52,920 nt of DNA from Candidatus Sulfuritelmatomonas gaucii. Its GTDB lineage: Bacteria > Acidobacteriota > Terriglobia > Terriglobales > Acidobacteriaceae. Each line of letters begins with the position of its first letter. Position 1 is the first letter of the stretch. The translations under genes were made by a program, and so were the position numbers. This document shows positions 41,452 through 49,365 of the stretch, in pieces. A model generated the notes under the pieces. That model did not search any database. It was given only the letters and a program-made list of their open reading frames with translations, and was not told the origin of the DNA. The stretch lies in NCBI GenBank assembly GCA_900290245.1, contig OKRB01000073.1, positions 1-52,920 on the forward strand. Direction: 5' to 3'.

Positions 41452-42321
41452 ATGCCCCGAATTGTCCGTTGTTCGATTATTCAGGCTTCGAATGCGGTGC
41501 CTGCGACTGAGCCGCTGCCCAGGCAAAAGCAGGCGATGGTGGAGAAGCATGTGAGGTTGATCCGGCAGGCGGCGAAGGCGGACGCGCAGATTGTGTGCCT
41601 GCAGGAGATCTTCAACGGGCCGTACTTCTGCGCCGAGCAGGAGACGAAGTGGTACGAGATGACCGAGCGGGTTCCCGATGGGCCGACCGTGAGCCTGATG
41701 CGCGGGCTGGCGAAAGAACTGGGGATCGCAATGATCGTGCCGGTATACGAGGTGGAGCAGGAGGGGATCTTCTACAACACGGCGGCGGTGATCGCGAAGG
41801 ATGGGTCGTATCTCGGAAAATATCGCAAGACGCACATTCCGCATGTGGCGCCGGGATTCTGGGAGAAGTTTTATTTCCGGCCGGGGAACCTGGGGTACCC
41901 GGTATTCGATCTGGGTTTTGCGAAGATCGGCGTCTATATCTGTTATGACCGGCATTTTCCTGAGGGCGCGCGCTGCCTGGGATTGAACGGCGCGGAGATT
42001 GTGTTCAATCCGTCGGCGACGGTGGCGGGGCTGAGCGAGTACTTGTGGAAGCTGGAGCAGCCGGCGCACGCAGCGGCGAATGGGTATTTTATTGCGGCGA
42101 TCAATCGTGTGGGGACCGAGGCGCCGTGGAACATAGGCGAATTCTATGGGTCGAGCTACTTCTGTAATCCGCGGGGCAAGATTATTGCGGAGGCCAGCCG
42201 CGACAAGGACGAGGTTCTGACTGCCGATTTGAATCTGGATGAGATCGCCGAGGTACGGCGGACGTGGCAGTTTTATCGCGACCGGCGGCCGGACTTGTAT
42301 GGACCGCTGGTGGCGGGGTGA
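41452..42321 (+). CDS. Carbon-nitrogen hydrolase, probable beta-ureidopropionase
   Basis: About 289 residues. The nitrilase triad is Glu52 (CLQEIFNGPYF), Lys126 (KYRKTHIPHV) and Cys164 (ICYDRHFPE). N-carbamoyl-beta-alanine hydrolases of this form cleave the last carbamoyl group in reductive pyrimidine breakdown, giving beta-alanine, CO2 and ammonia. Family members also include other amidases, but PreTA and dihydropyrimidinase lie directly downstream, which supports this role. GAGGAGG lies a few bases before the ATG. Confidence 0.85.
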   Translation: MPRIVRCSIIQASNAVPATEPLPRQKQAMVEKHVRLIRQAAKADAQIVCLQEIFNGPYFCAEQETKWYEMTERVPDGPTVSLMRGLAKELGIAMIVPVYEVEQEGIFYNTAAVIAKDGSYLGKYRKTHIPHVAPGFWEKFYFRPGNLGYPVFDLGFAKIGVYICYDRHFPEGARCLGLNGAEIVFNPSATVAGLSEYLWKLEQPAHAAANGYFIAAINRVGTEAPWNIGEFYGSSYFCNPRGKIIAEASRDKDEVLTADLNLDEIAEVRRTWQFYRDRRPDLYGPLVAG

Positions 42322-42372
42322 TGGAGACAGGGAACAGGGAGCAGCCAATAGGGAGTAGAAGAGCAGGGAAGC

Positions 42373-43707
42373 ATGAGTACAGCGGCAATTCCGGATGATC
42401 CGCAAATTCGAGAACGGTTCAGCGAGCTGAAGCCGGCGCTGACGGCACAGGCCGCGGTGATCGAGGCAGATCGCTGCCTGAACTGTTTTGATGCGCCGTG
42501 CACGGCGGCGTGCCCTACTCATATTGATGTGCCGGGATTCATCAAGCGGATTGCATCGGGGAATTTGCGCGGGTCGGCAGTGAGAATCCTGGACGCGAAC
42601 ATCCTTGGCGCGAGTTGCGCGAGGGTGTGCCCGGTGGACGTGCTGTGCGAGGGCGCATGCGTGATGGTTCGGCAAAATCGAAAGCCGATCCAGATTGCGC
42701 TGCTGCAGCGGCATGCGATGGATGCTTTCTGGGAGGCAGGCGAGAGGCTGCCGGTGAAGTCGGCTGGGGCGAAGAAGCTGCGCGTGGCCTGCATCGGCGG
42801 AGGGCCGGCATCGCTGGCTTGCGCGGCGGAGTTGTGCCGACAAGGCGCACAGGCAACGGTGATTGAGCGGCGCGAGCTTCCGGGCGGGCTGAATACTTAC
42901 GGCGTGGCGGAGTACAAGCTACGCGCGGCGGACAGCGTGCGTGAGGTGGAGATGATCCGCGGGCTGGGAGTGGAGTTCCGGTGCGGAGTTGATGTGGAGT
43001 CGGCGGCTGCGCTGGATGCGCTGGAGGCGGAGTTCGACATCATTTTCCTGGGCCTGGGACTGGGAGCGATGCAGCGCCTGAATATTCCCGGCGAGGACTC
43101 CGAAGGAGTGATGAATGCGCTGGAGCTCATTGCCGCGTACAAGACGGGACACCTGCGCGAGCTGCACGGGACCGTCGTGGTGGTGGGCGCAGGGAATACG
43201 GCAATTGACGCAGCGAACGCGGCAAAACGGCTGGGAGCGGAGACGGTTTATATGCTCTACCGGCGCAGCGAAGCTGAGATGTCGGCGTTCGAGTTTGAGT
43301 ATGAGCACGCCAAGCAGGAGGGCGTGCAGTTTATGTGGCACCGGGTTCCGATGTCGATTAAGTTGGATCCGGATGCACACGGGCGGTTGCTGCTCTACTC
43401 AGTGCAGGTGAAGCAGGCGAATGGGCAGTTCGAGGCAGTGCCTCATTCGGAGTTGGCGGTCACATGCGACCTGGTGGTGCCGGCTGTCGGGCAATCGCCG
43501 CTGACGGAACTGCTCGGGAAGCTGCGCGGCGTGGAAGTGAAGGACGGGCGCATCTTGGCGGATCGCTTGACGGGCCAGACCGGAAACAAGAGGTACTTTG
43601 CCGGCGGCGATTGCGTGAACGGCGGGCGCGAGGTAGTGGATGCGGTGGCCGGAGGGAAGCGTGCGGCGATGGCGATGCTGAAAGCTGCGGAGGTGGCCGA
43701 TGCCTGA
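42373..43707 (+). CDS. preT: NAD(P)-linked dihydropyrimidine dehydrogenase subunit PreT
   Basis: About 444 residues. An N-terminal iron-sulfur part (CLNCFDAPCTAACPTHIDVP and CARVCPVDVLCEGACV) precedes two Rossmann folds: ACIGGGPASLACAAELCRQG for FAD and VVVVGAGNTAIDAANAAKRLG for NAD(P). This is the layout of PreT and of GltD-like flavoproteins. PreT takes electrons from NADH for the PreA subunit. The stop overlaps the preA start in ATGCCTGA. Gap to the beta-ureidopropionase is about 50 bases with a purine tract. Confidence 0.9.
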   Translation: MSTAAIPDDPQIRERFSELKPALTAQAAVIEADRCLNCFDAPCTAACPTHIDVPGFIKRIASGNLRGSAVRILDANILGASCARVCPVDVLCEGACVMVRQNRKPIQIALLQRHAMDAFWEAGERLPVKSAGAKKLRVACIGGGPASLACAAELCRQGAQATVIERRELPGGLNTYGVAEYKLRAADSVREVEMIRGLGVEFRCGVDVESAAALDALEAEFDIIFLGLGLGAMQRLNIPGEDSEGVMNALELIAAYKTGHLRELHGTVVVVGAGNTAIDAANAAKRLGAETVYMLYRRSEAEMSAFEFEYEHAKQEGVQFMWHRVPMSIKLDPDAHGRLLLYSVQVKQANGQFEAVPHSELAVTCDLVVPAVGQSPLTELLGKLRGVEVKDGRILADRLTGQTGNKRYFAGGDCVNGGREVVDAVAGGKRAAMAMLKAAEVADA

Positions 43708-45100
43708 CATCAGCGTGAAGGGATTTGCGGGGAAGATCGATTCGCCGAATCCGTTTTGGCTGGCTTCAGCGCCGCCGACGAACACCGGCGAAATGATCAT
43801 GCGGGCGTTTGACGCGGGCTGGGGCGGCGCGGTGTGGAAGACAATCGGCGAGCCGGTTGTAAATGTGAGCTCGCGCTACTCGGCGACGGACTGGAACGGG
43901 CAGCGGATGATGGGGTTCAACAATATTGAGCTGATCAGCGACCGGACCGTGGAACAGAATCTGGCCGAGATGGCAGAGGTGAAGAAGCGTTACCCAAAGA
44001 ACGCGGTGATTGCGTCGCTGATGGTGGCATCGAACCGCGAAGCGTGGCACGAGATTGTGACGCGCACGGAGGATGCAGGAGCGGACGGGCTGGAGCTGAA
44101 CTTCGGTTGCCCGCACGGGATGAGCGAGCGCGGCATGGGCTCGGCGGTAGGGCAGGTGCCGGAGTACGCGGAGATGATTACCGCGTGGGTGAAGGAGAAG
44201 GCGAAGACGCCGGTGCTGGTGAAGCTGACACCAAATATTTCGGATATTCGCGCGGTGGCGCGGGCGGCGAAGCGCGGCGGGGCGGATGGGCTTTCGGCGA
44301 TCAATACGATCAATTCGATTACGGGAATCGATCTCGATACGTTTGTGCCGCGGCCGAATGTGGATGGGAAGAGCTCGCACGGCGGTTACTGCGGGCCAGC
44401 GGTGAAGCCGATTGCGCTGAACATGGTGCAGCAGATTCTGAGCGATCCCGAGTCGGCGCTGCCGCTTTCAGGGATCGGCGGGATCGGAACGTGGCGCGAT
44501 GCGGCGGAGTTTTTGCTGCTGGGATGCGGAACGGTGCAGGTGTGCACGGCGGTGATGCACTACGGCTACCGGATTGTCGAGGACATGGCCGACGGGCTGG
44601 ACAACTGGATGCGCGAGAAAGGATTCAAGACGCTGGAGGATTTTCGCGGGCTGTCGCTGAATCGAGTGACGGAGTGGAAGCACCTGAATTTGAATTACAA
44701 AATTGTGGCGCGCATCGACGAGCAGAAGTGCATTGGCTGCGACCTGTGCCACATTGCGTGCTGGGATGGCGCGCACCAGTGCATTCACTTGGATCGCGTG
44801 ACGGGGCCGGTGGATGGGCATGTGGAGTTGCATCGGACGCCGGCACAGGAGGAAGCGGAACGCAGGGCGCAGATTGCGGAGACGCCGGTGACGCGTAACG
44901 AGCGTGCGGAGGCGTTTGCGCCGGGACCATATCCGACGCCGCTCGAGCGGATTCCGCGGGTGGATGAGACCGAGTGCGTGGGGTGCAACTTGTGTTGGTG
45001 CGTGTGCCCGGTGGAGGGGTGCATCACGATGGTCGAGGTGGAAACGGGGTTGAAAGCCGAGACGTGGGAAGAGCGGACGCGCGGAGCGGCGTGCGGATAA
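43700..45100 (+). CDS. preA: Dihydropyrimidine dehydrogenase catalytic subunit PreA
   Basis: About 466 residues. A dihydroorotate-dehydrogenase-like FMN barrel (NPFWLASAPPTNTGEM, LELNFGCPHGMSERGMG, VKLTPNISD, SGIGGIGTWRDAAEFLLLG) is followed by two ferredoxin clusters, CIGCDLCHIAC and CVGCNLCWCVCP. It reduces uracil or thymine to the dihydro form. The cysteine in the catalytic loop of the barrel (NFGCPHG) is present. It overlaps preT. Between it and the dihydropyrimidinase gene lie 270 bases of repeats. Confidence 0.92.
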   Translation: MPDISVKGFAGKIDSPNPFWLASAPPTNTGEMIMRAFDAGWGGAVWKTIGEPVVNVSSRYSATDWNGQRMMGFNNIELISDRTVEQNLAEMAEVKKRYPKNAVIASLMVASNREAWHEIVTRTEDAGADGLELNFGCPHGMSERGMGSAVGQVPEYAEMITAWVKEKAKTPVLVKLTPNISDIRAVARAAKRGGADGLSAINTINSITGIDLDTFVPRPNVDGKSSHGGYCGPAVKPIALNMVQQILSDPESALPLSGIGGIGTWRDAAEFLLLGCGTVQVCTAVMHYGYRIVEDMADGLDNWMREKGFKTLEDFRGLSLNRVTEWKHLNLNYKIVARIDEQKCIGCDLCHIACWDGAHQCIHLDRVTGPVDGHVELHRTPAQEEAERRAQIAETPVTRNERAEAFAPGPYPTPLERIPRVDETECVGCNLCWCVCPVEGCITMVEVETGLKAETWEERTRGAACG

Positions 45101-45165
45101 GGCAGGGAGCAAGGGAGCGAGGGACCTGGGGAACGAGGGAACAAGGGAACAAGAAGACAGGGATG
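45101..45165. repeat. Purine tract inside the pyrimidine cluster
   Basis: Runs of GGGAGCAAGGGAGCGAGGGA and AACAAGGGAACAAGAAGACAGG between preA and dihydropyrimidinase. No gene fits. Confidence 0.65.
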
Positions 45166-45211
45166 CTGAGAGCAGGGGCCACTTCGAAGTTTGAGTTTCG
45201 TATTTTTTGCG

Positions 45212-45280
45212 CAGGGGCTAAAGCCCCGTTTTGTTTCTGGAATGTGATTCGGCACGACTGAAGTCGTGCCCTGATACAAA
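45212..45280. repeat. Double-hairpin element, copy 3
   Basis: GGGGCTAAAGCCCC, a T/G-rich spacer, then GGCACGACTGAAGTCGTGCC and CTGATACAAA. Almost identical to the copies near 6065 and 6230. Confidence 0.8.
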
Positions 45281-45304
45281 CGTGGATTGAGGAGTTCGTG
45301 GTAT

Positions 45305-45336
45305 CCCAGGTTCCAAAATTGGGACCTGGGGCACCC
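45305..45336. repeat. Palindromic element, variant
   Basis: GGTTCC-AAAATT-GGGACC with TGGGGCACCC tail; one G-T pair instead of G-C in the stem. It lies just before the dihydropyrimidinase gene. Confidence 0.72.
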
Positions 45337-45369
45337 GGCTTTAGGATGCGACGAAAAGGATGAAAGACC

Positions 45370-46764
45370 ATGTCGAGCGTATTGATTCAGAACGGAACGG
45401 TAGTGAATGCGGACGCCAGTGTGAAGGCCGATCTGTTGATCGATGGCGCGGTGATCAAGGAGGTGCGCGCGGGGATTCCGGCGGGCGCGGCAGACAAGGT
45501 GGTGGATGCGACGGGGCTGCTGGTGCTACCGGGCGGGATCGATGCGCACACGCATCTCGACATGCCGTTTGGGGGGACGAACTCCGCCGACGACTTTGAA
45601 ACGGGCACGCGGGCGGCGGCAATTGGCGGGACGACGACGATTGTGGACTTCGCGATCCAGGCGCGCGGCACCAAGATGCGGACGGCGCTGGATACATGGT
45701 GGAAGAAGGCCGAAGGCAAGGCGTGCATTGATTACGGGCTGCACATGATTGTGACCGACCTGCCGGATGCGGGCCTGGAAGACATGGACGATTTGGTGCG
45801 CGAGGGCGTGGCGAGCTTCAAGCTGTTCATGGCGTATCCCAACGTGCTGATGGTGGATGATGCCACGATCTACAAGGCGCTACGGCAGACGGCGAAGAAT
45901 GGCGCGTTGATCTGCATGCACGCGGAGAACGGGTCGGTGATTGACGTGATCGTGCAGCAGGCGCTGGCCGAGGGCAAGACGGCGCCGATTCACCACATGC
46001 TGACGCGGCCGACGAAAGCTGAGGCCGAGGCGGTGCATCGCGCGATTGCGATGGCGGAGATTGCCGGCGTACCGATTTATATCGTCCATCTTTCGAGCGA
46101 GGATGCGCTGAACCAGGTGCGCGAGGCGCGCGACCGCGGGCTGCCGGCGTTTGCCGAGACTTGCCCGCAATATTTGCTGCTGTCGATCGAGGACATGGCG
46201 AACAAGGGCTGGGAAGTCGCGAAGTACGTATTTACGCCGCCGCTGCGCGAGAAGAAAAACCAGCCAAAGTTGTGGGATGGGCTCAGGAAAGACAATCTAC
46301 AGGTGGTGTCGACGGATCATTGCCCGTTCTGCTTCGCGGATCAGAAATCACTGGGCAAGGACGACTTTACGAAAATTCCCAATGGTGGCCCGGGGATCGA
46401 GAACCGGTTGCAGTTGCTGCATCATCACGGGGTCGTGGAGGGGAATTTTTCGATCAACCGATTCGTGGAACTGGTGTCGACGGCGCCGGCGCGGATCTTC
46501 GGGATGTATCCGAAGAAGGGCGTGCTGCAGGCGGGGAGCGATGCAGACCTGGTGTTGTGGGATCCGGCGGAGAACTACACGATCAGCGCCAAGACGCACC
46601 ACATGAAGGTGGACTACTCGATGTTTGAGGGGTTCAAGGTGCGGGGGAATGCGCGCGATGTGTATTCGCGCGGCGAGTTGATTGTGAGCGGCGGAAAGTT
46701 TGCGGGCAAGGCGGGACGGGGGAAGTATCTGCGCAGAGAGGCGCGGGGCGGGGCGTGGACGTAA
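45370..46764 (+). CDS. hydA: Dihydropyrimidinase
   Basis: About 464 residues, normal length. The metal site begins with GGIDAHTHLDMPFGG (His60, His62); the carboxylated lysine is Lys151 in ASFKLFMAYPN; later His occur in CMHAENGS and VHLSSEDAL, and Asp in STDHCPF. It opens the dihydrouracil ring to N-carbamoyl-beta-alanine, the step between PreTA and beta-ureidopropionase. The start follows an AAAGGATG-like ribosome binding site. Hydantoinase activity is also possible for the family, but the neighbours favour pyrimidines. Confidence 0.9.
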   Translation: MSSVLIQNGTVVNADASVKADLLIDGAVIKEVRAGIPAGAADKVVDATGLLVLPGGIDAHTHLDMPFGGTNSADDFETGTRAAAIGGTTTIVDFAIQARGTKMRTALDTWWKKAEGKACIDYGLHMIVTDLPDAGLEDMDDLVREGVASFKLFMAYPNVLMVDDATIYKALRQTAKNGALICMHAENGSVIDVIVQQALAEGKTAPIHHMLTRPTKAEAEAVHRAIAMAEIAGVPIYIVHLSSEDALNQVREARDRGLPAFAETCPQYLLLSIEDMANKGWEVAKYVFTPPLREKKNQPKLWDGLRKDNLQVVSTDHCPFCFADQKSLGKDDFTKIPNGGPGIENRLQLLHHHGVVEGNFSINRFVELVSTAPARIFGMYPKKGVLQAGSDADLVLWDPAENYTISAKTHHMKVDYSMFEGFKVRGNARDVYSRGELIVSGGKFAGKAGRGKYLRREARGGAWT

Positions 46765-46831
46765 GGAAAGCAGCCTCTAGCTCCTAGCTTCTAGCCGCTA
46801 GCTTTTGGGGTGTGGGTGAAAGTCGTGCCAT

Positions 46832-46866
46832 CCCAGGTCCCCAAATGCGAGGGACATGGGGCATCC
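46832..46866. repeat. Palindromic element, decayed variant
   Basis: GGTCCCC-AAATGCGA-GGGACA with a TGGGGCATCC tail. Arms still pair over five to six bases. Confidence 0.6.
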
Positions 46867-46893
46867 AGTTTTCGTGTTGGGTGGAGATCGCTA

Positions 46894-46939
46894 AAAACAA
46901 ATGCAGGTCCTTCGACTCGTCGACTCGCTCAGGATGACC
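46894..46939. repeat. CTCAGGATGACA tract, copy near the permease gene
   Basis: AAACAAATGCAGGTCCTTCG, a short GACTCGTCGACTCG middle and GCTCAGGATGACC. It is followed by CCTTTTTTAT. Confidence 0.65.
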
Positions 46940-46973
46940 GCCTTTTTTATTGCGATGACTCTATTACTCTGAA

Positions 46974-46990
46974 TATATTTTCGAAATATA
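46974..46990 (+). promoter_or_regulatory. AT-rich palindrome upstream of the NCS1 permease
   Basis: TATATTT-TCG-AAATATA, a perfect 17-base inverted repeat in a GC-rich genome, ending 25 bases before the GTG at 47016. It may be an operator of a pyrimidine-responsive regulator; no regulator gene is found in the cluster. Confidence 0.5.
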
Positions 46991-47015
46991 GTACGCAGTT
47001 CACGGAGGAGGTCAC

Positions 47016-48431
47016 GTGAGCACCGTCGATCCATCACTATCGAATCGCGACCTGATGCCAACCACCGCGGAACAGCGCACTTGGGGCTTCTACAACTACA
47101 CGGCGTTGTGGTTCTCGATGTGCATGGAGATCACGACGTACCGGCTCGCCGCGGGACTGATCGCGAAAGGGATGGACTGGAAGCAGGCCATCGGGACGGT
47201 GCTACTCGGCAACCTGATCGTGCTGGTGCCGATGCTGCTGAATGCGCACGCTGGCGCGAAGTATGGGATTCCGTTTCCGGTGTTTTTGCGCGCTTCGTTT
47301 GGCGTGCGCGGGGCAAACCTGGCAGCGATGCTGCGTGCGGTGGTGGCGTGCGGATGGTTCGGGATTCAGTCGTGGATCGGCGGCAGCGCGATTGACGCAA
47401 TGCTGGTGGTGATGTGGCCGTCGATGGACGGGAATCGCGGCGTGCTGTGGGCATGCTTTCTGGGCTTCTGGCTGCTGAACATGGCGGTGGTGTGGAGGGG
47501 AGTCGAGTCGATCCGGCGGCTGCAGGCGTTTGGCGCGCCGTTCATGTTCATTATGGCGGCGGCGCTGCTGGTGTGGGTGCGCGTGAAGGCGGGCAGCTTT
47601 GGAGCGATGCTGTCGACGCCGAGCCAGTTTCAAACGCGCAGCGAGTTCCTGAGCGTGTTCTTTCCATCGTTGACGGCGATGGTGGGTTACTGGGCGACGC
47701 TGGCTTTGAACATTCCCGATTTCACAAGATATTCGAAGTCGCAAAGCGCGCAGTCGTGGGGGCAGGCGTTCGGACTGCCGGTGGCGATGGTGTTGTACAC
47801 GTTTCTGGGCATCGCAGTGACGTCGGCATCAGTGGTGCTGTTCGGCAAGTCGATCTGGGATCCGGTGCAACTGATCGGGCTGTTCCATGAGCCGTTTGTC
47901 GCGTTCCTGGCGATGATTGCGGTGCTGGTGGCAACGTTGAATGTGAACATCGGCGCGAATGTGGTGTCGCCGTCGAATGATTTTTCGAACCTGTGGCCAC
48001 GGCTGATCAGCTTCAGGACAGGCGGGTTGATCACCGGGTTTCTGGGGTTGGCGATGTGCCCGTGGAAGCTGCTGGCGACACCAGATTCGTATATCTTCGG
48101 ATGGCTCGTGGGGTACTCGGGGCTGCTGGGGCCGGTGGCCGGAATCATGGTGTGCGACTACTTCTTCATTCGCGGGACGGAGCTGGATGTGAACTCGCTC
48201 TATCACCGCAACGGTATTTACCACTACACGAAGGGCGTGAATCCGCGGGCATTGATCGCGCTGGGCGCCGGCGTGGCGATTGCGCTGATCGGCGTGTTTG
48301 TGCCGTCGCTGCACTTCCTCTATGACTATGCATGGTTCGTGGGATTCTTTAGCGCGGGCGCGTCGTACGTGGCGATGATGAAGCTGGCGCGGCCGGCTCC
48401 GGTTGCAGAGCGCGCTGAGGAAATCGCGTAA
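47016..48431 (+). CDS. NCS1-family nucleobase permease
   Basis: About 471 residues, twelve helices. The start SNRDLMPTTAEQRTWGFYNY, the block LVPMLLNAHAGAKYGIPFPV and FLRASFGVRGANLAAMLRA, and ACGWFGIQSWIGG are typical of NCS1 carriers such as Mhp1. It probably brings in uracil, thymine or a hydantoin-like compound for the pathway beside it. GGAGGAGG precedes the GTG start. A 17-base AT-rich palindrome lies 25 bases upstream. The substrate is inferred from neighbours. Confidence 0.9.
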   Translation: MSTVDPSLSNRDLMPTTAEQRTWGFYNYTALWFSMCMEITTYRLAAGLIAKGMDWKQAIGTVLLGNLIVLVPMLLNAHAGAKYGIPFPVFLRASFGVRGANLAAMLRAVVACGWFGIQSWIGGSAIDAMLVVMWPSMDGNRGVLWACFLGFWLLNMAVVWRGVESIRRLQAFGAPFMFIMAAALLVWVRVKAGSFGAMLSTPSQFQTRSEFLSVFFPSLTAMVGYWATLALNIPDFTRYSKSQSAQSWGQAFGLPVAMVLYTFLGIAVTSASVVLFGKSIWDPVQLIGLFHEPFVAFLAMIAVLVATLNVNIGANVVSPSNDFSNLWPRLISFRTGGLITGFLGLAMCPWKLLATPDSYIFGWLVGYSGLLGPVAGIMVCDYFFIRGTELDVNSLYHRNGIYHYTKGVNPRALIALGAGVAIALIGVFVPSLHFLYDYAWFVGFFSAGASYVAMMKLARPAPVAERAEEIA

Positions 48432-48490
48432 AGACTGCTTCTGGCTTTTCGTGCCCCGAAACAAGACCCAACTGTTGAGCATTGCGCTAA

Positions 48491-48522
48491 CCCAACCAAG
48501 CTGAGCTTGGATGGGGCACCCC
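48491..48522. repeat. Palindromic element with CCAAGCT stem
   Basis: CCAAGCT-G-AGCTTGG followed by ATGGGGCACCCC. The stem differs from the GGTCCC copies but the tail is the same. It stands between convergent permease and encapsulin genes. Confidence 0.65.
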
Positions 48523-48552
48523 AGTTTAGGAGAAGTTGAGGTCGCGCGCTGG

Positions 48553-49365
48553 TCAGGCGGATTTCGGCGAGGGCGACAACGCGACGGAGGCTTCGGTAGT
48601 GAGCACGCGGAAGACAAAGGTTTCCTGAAGATAAAGCTGCACGGCGCAATCGGAATGGCTGAGATAGCCGATGGAAACATCCTGGCCGACGTTGAGCTCG
48701 AAGTCGCCGCCTCGCGTGGTGACTACGAATGCGCCTTCAATGGCAGGTGCCCAGATGGGATTGCCGTCGACGATGCGCTTGATGTGCTCGAGCACGGGAT
48801 ATCCGTGATCGCGGGTTTCAGCGAGCGCCGTATATTCGGTGGCGCCGAGCAAAACCGAGTACGGTCCGTTTACGCCCACGAGCCGCAACTGGCTGATGGC
48901 GTGCGCAATCGCATCAGGATAGGCGCGTACATCAGCGGGCAAACTGTCGATGGGATTGCTGGTGCATTCGCGAATGCCCTGGATGCCGGCATCGCGGTAT
49001 CCGTTGAAGATGGCGCGATCTTCCGCGAAGGCCAGCTTCATCGCGGCGTCTTTTGCAGGCTGCCAGTCGGCGTCGTCGGAGCCGCGCTCCACGTCGTCGA
49101 TGGTTTGACGCAAGAGCTCAAACGGAACGCGCACCTCGACGAGCGGCTTGACCTCGCGCTGCCTTGCGATGATGCCCTCCGCGGGAGCGGAAATCTGCTT
49201 CAGGTGGCCGGTGCCGACGCCGGGAAACGCAATGCCGCCGGGCGAAGGAACATCCACCACGCGACGGCCGGCCAGGTAGCGCTTGAGTGTTCTTGTCGTC
49301 TCTTCCTCGATCTGCGCCCATGCTGCGTCAGAGATGGGCGCCAGCTCGCGATGGAGGTTATTCAT
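48553..49365 (-). CDS. Encapsulin shell protein (family 1)
   Basis: About 270 residues, the usual size of T=1 encapsulins. The start NNLHRELAPISDAAWAQIEEE and LKRYLAGRRVVDVPSPGGIAF are the classical linocin/encapsulin opening; later blocks are AFAEDRAIFNGY, GPYSVLLGATEYTALAET and GYPVLEHIKRIV. The shell encloses enzymes that carry a short C-terminal loading peptide. Its start overlaps the stop of the DyP peroxidase gene in ATGAATAA, so shell and cargo are made together. No second cargo gene is seen in the window. Confidence 0.95.
   Translation of the reverse strand: MNNLHRELAPISDAAWAQIEEETTRTLKRYLAGRRVVDVPSPGGIAFPGVGTGHLKQISAPAEGIIARQREVKPLVEVRVPFELLRQTIDDVERGSDDADWQPAKDAAMKLAFAEDRAIFNGYRDAGIQGIRECTSNPIDSLPADVRAYPDAIAHAISQLRLVGVNGPYSVLLGATEYTALAETRDHGYPVLEHIKRIVDGNPIWAPAIEGAFVVTTRGGDFELNVGQDVSIGYLSHSDCAVQLYLQETFVFRVLTTEASVALSPSPKSA

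Noticed and set aside
41422..42843. Open frame of 473 codons on the minus strand
   Set aside because: Antisense to the beta-ureidopropionase and preT genes; Arg/His-rich shadow.
46810..47019. Small plus-strand frame before the permease
   Set aside because: It is built from two repeat elements and ends at the permease ribosome binding site.
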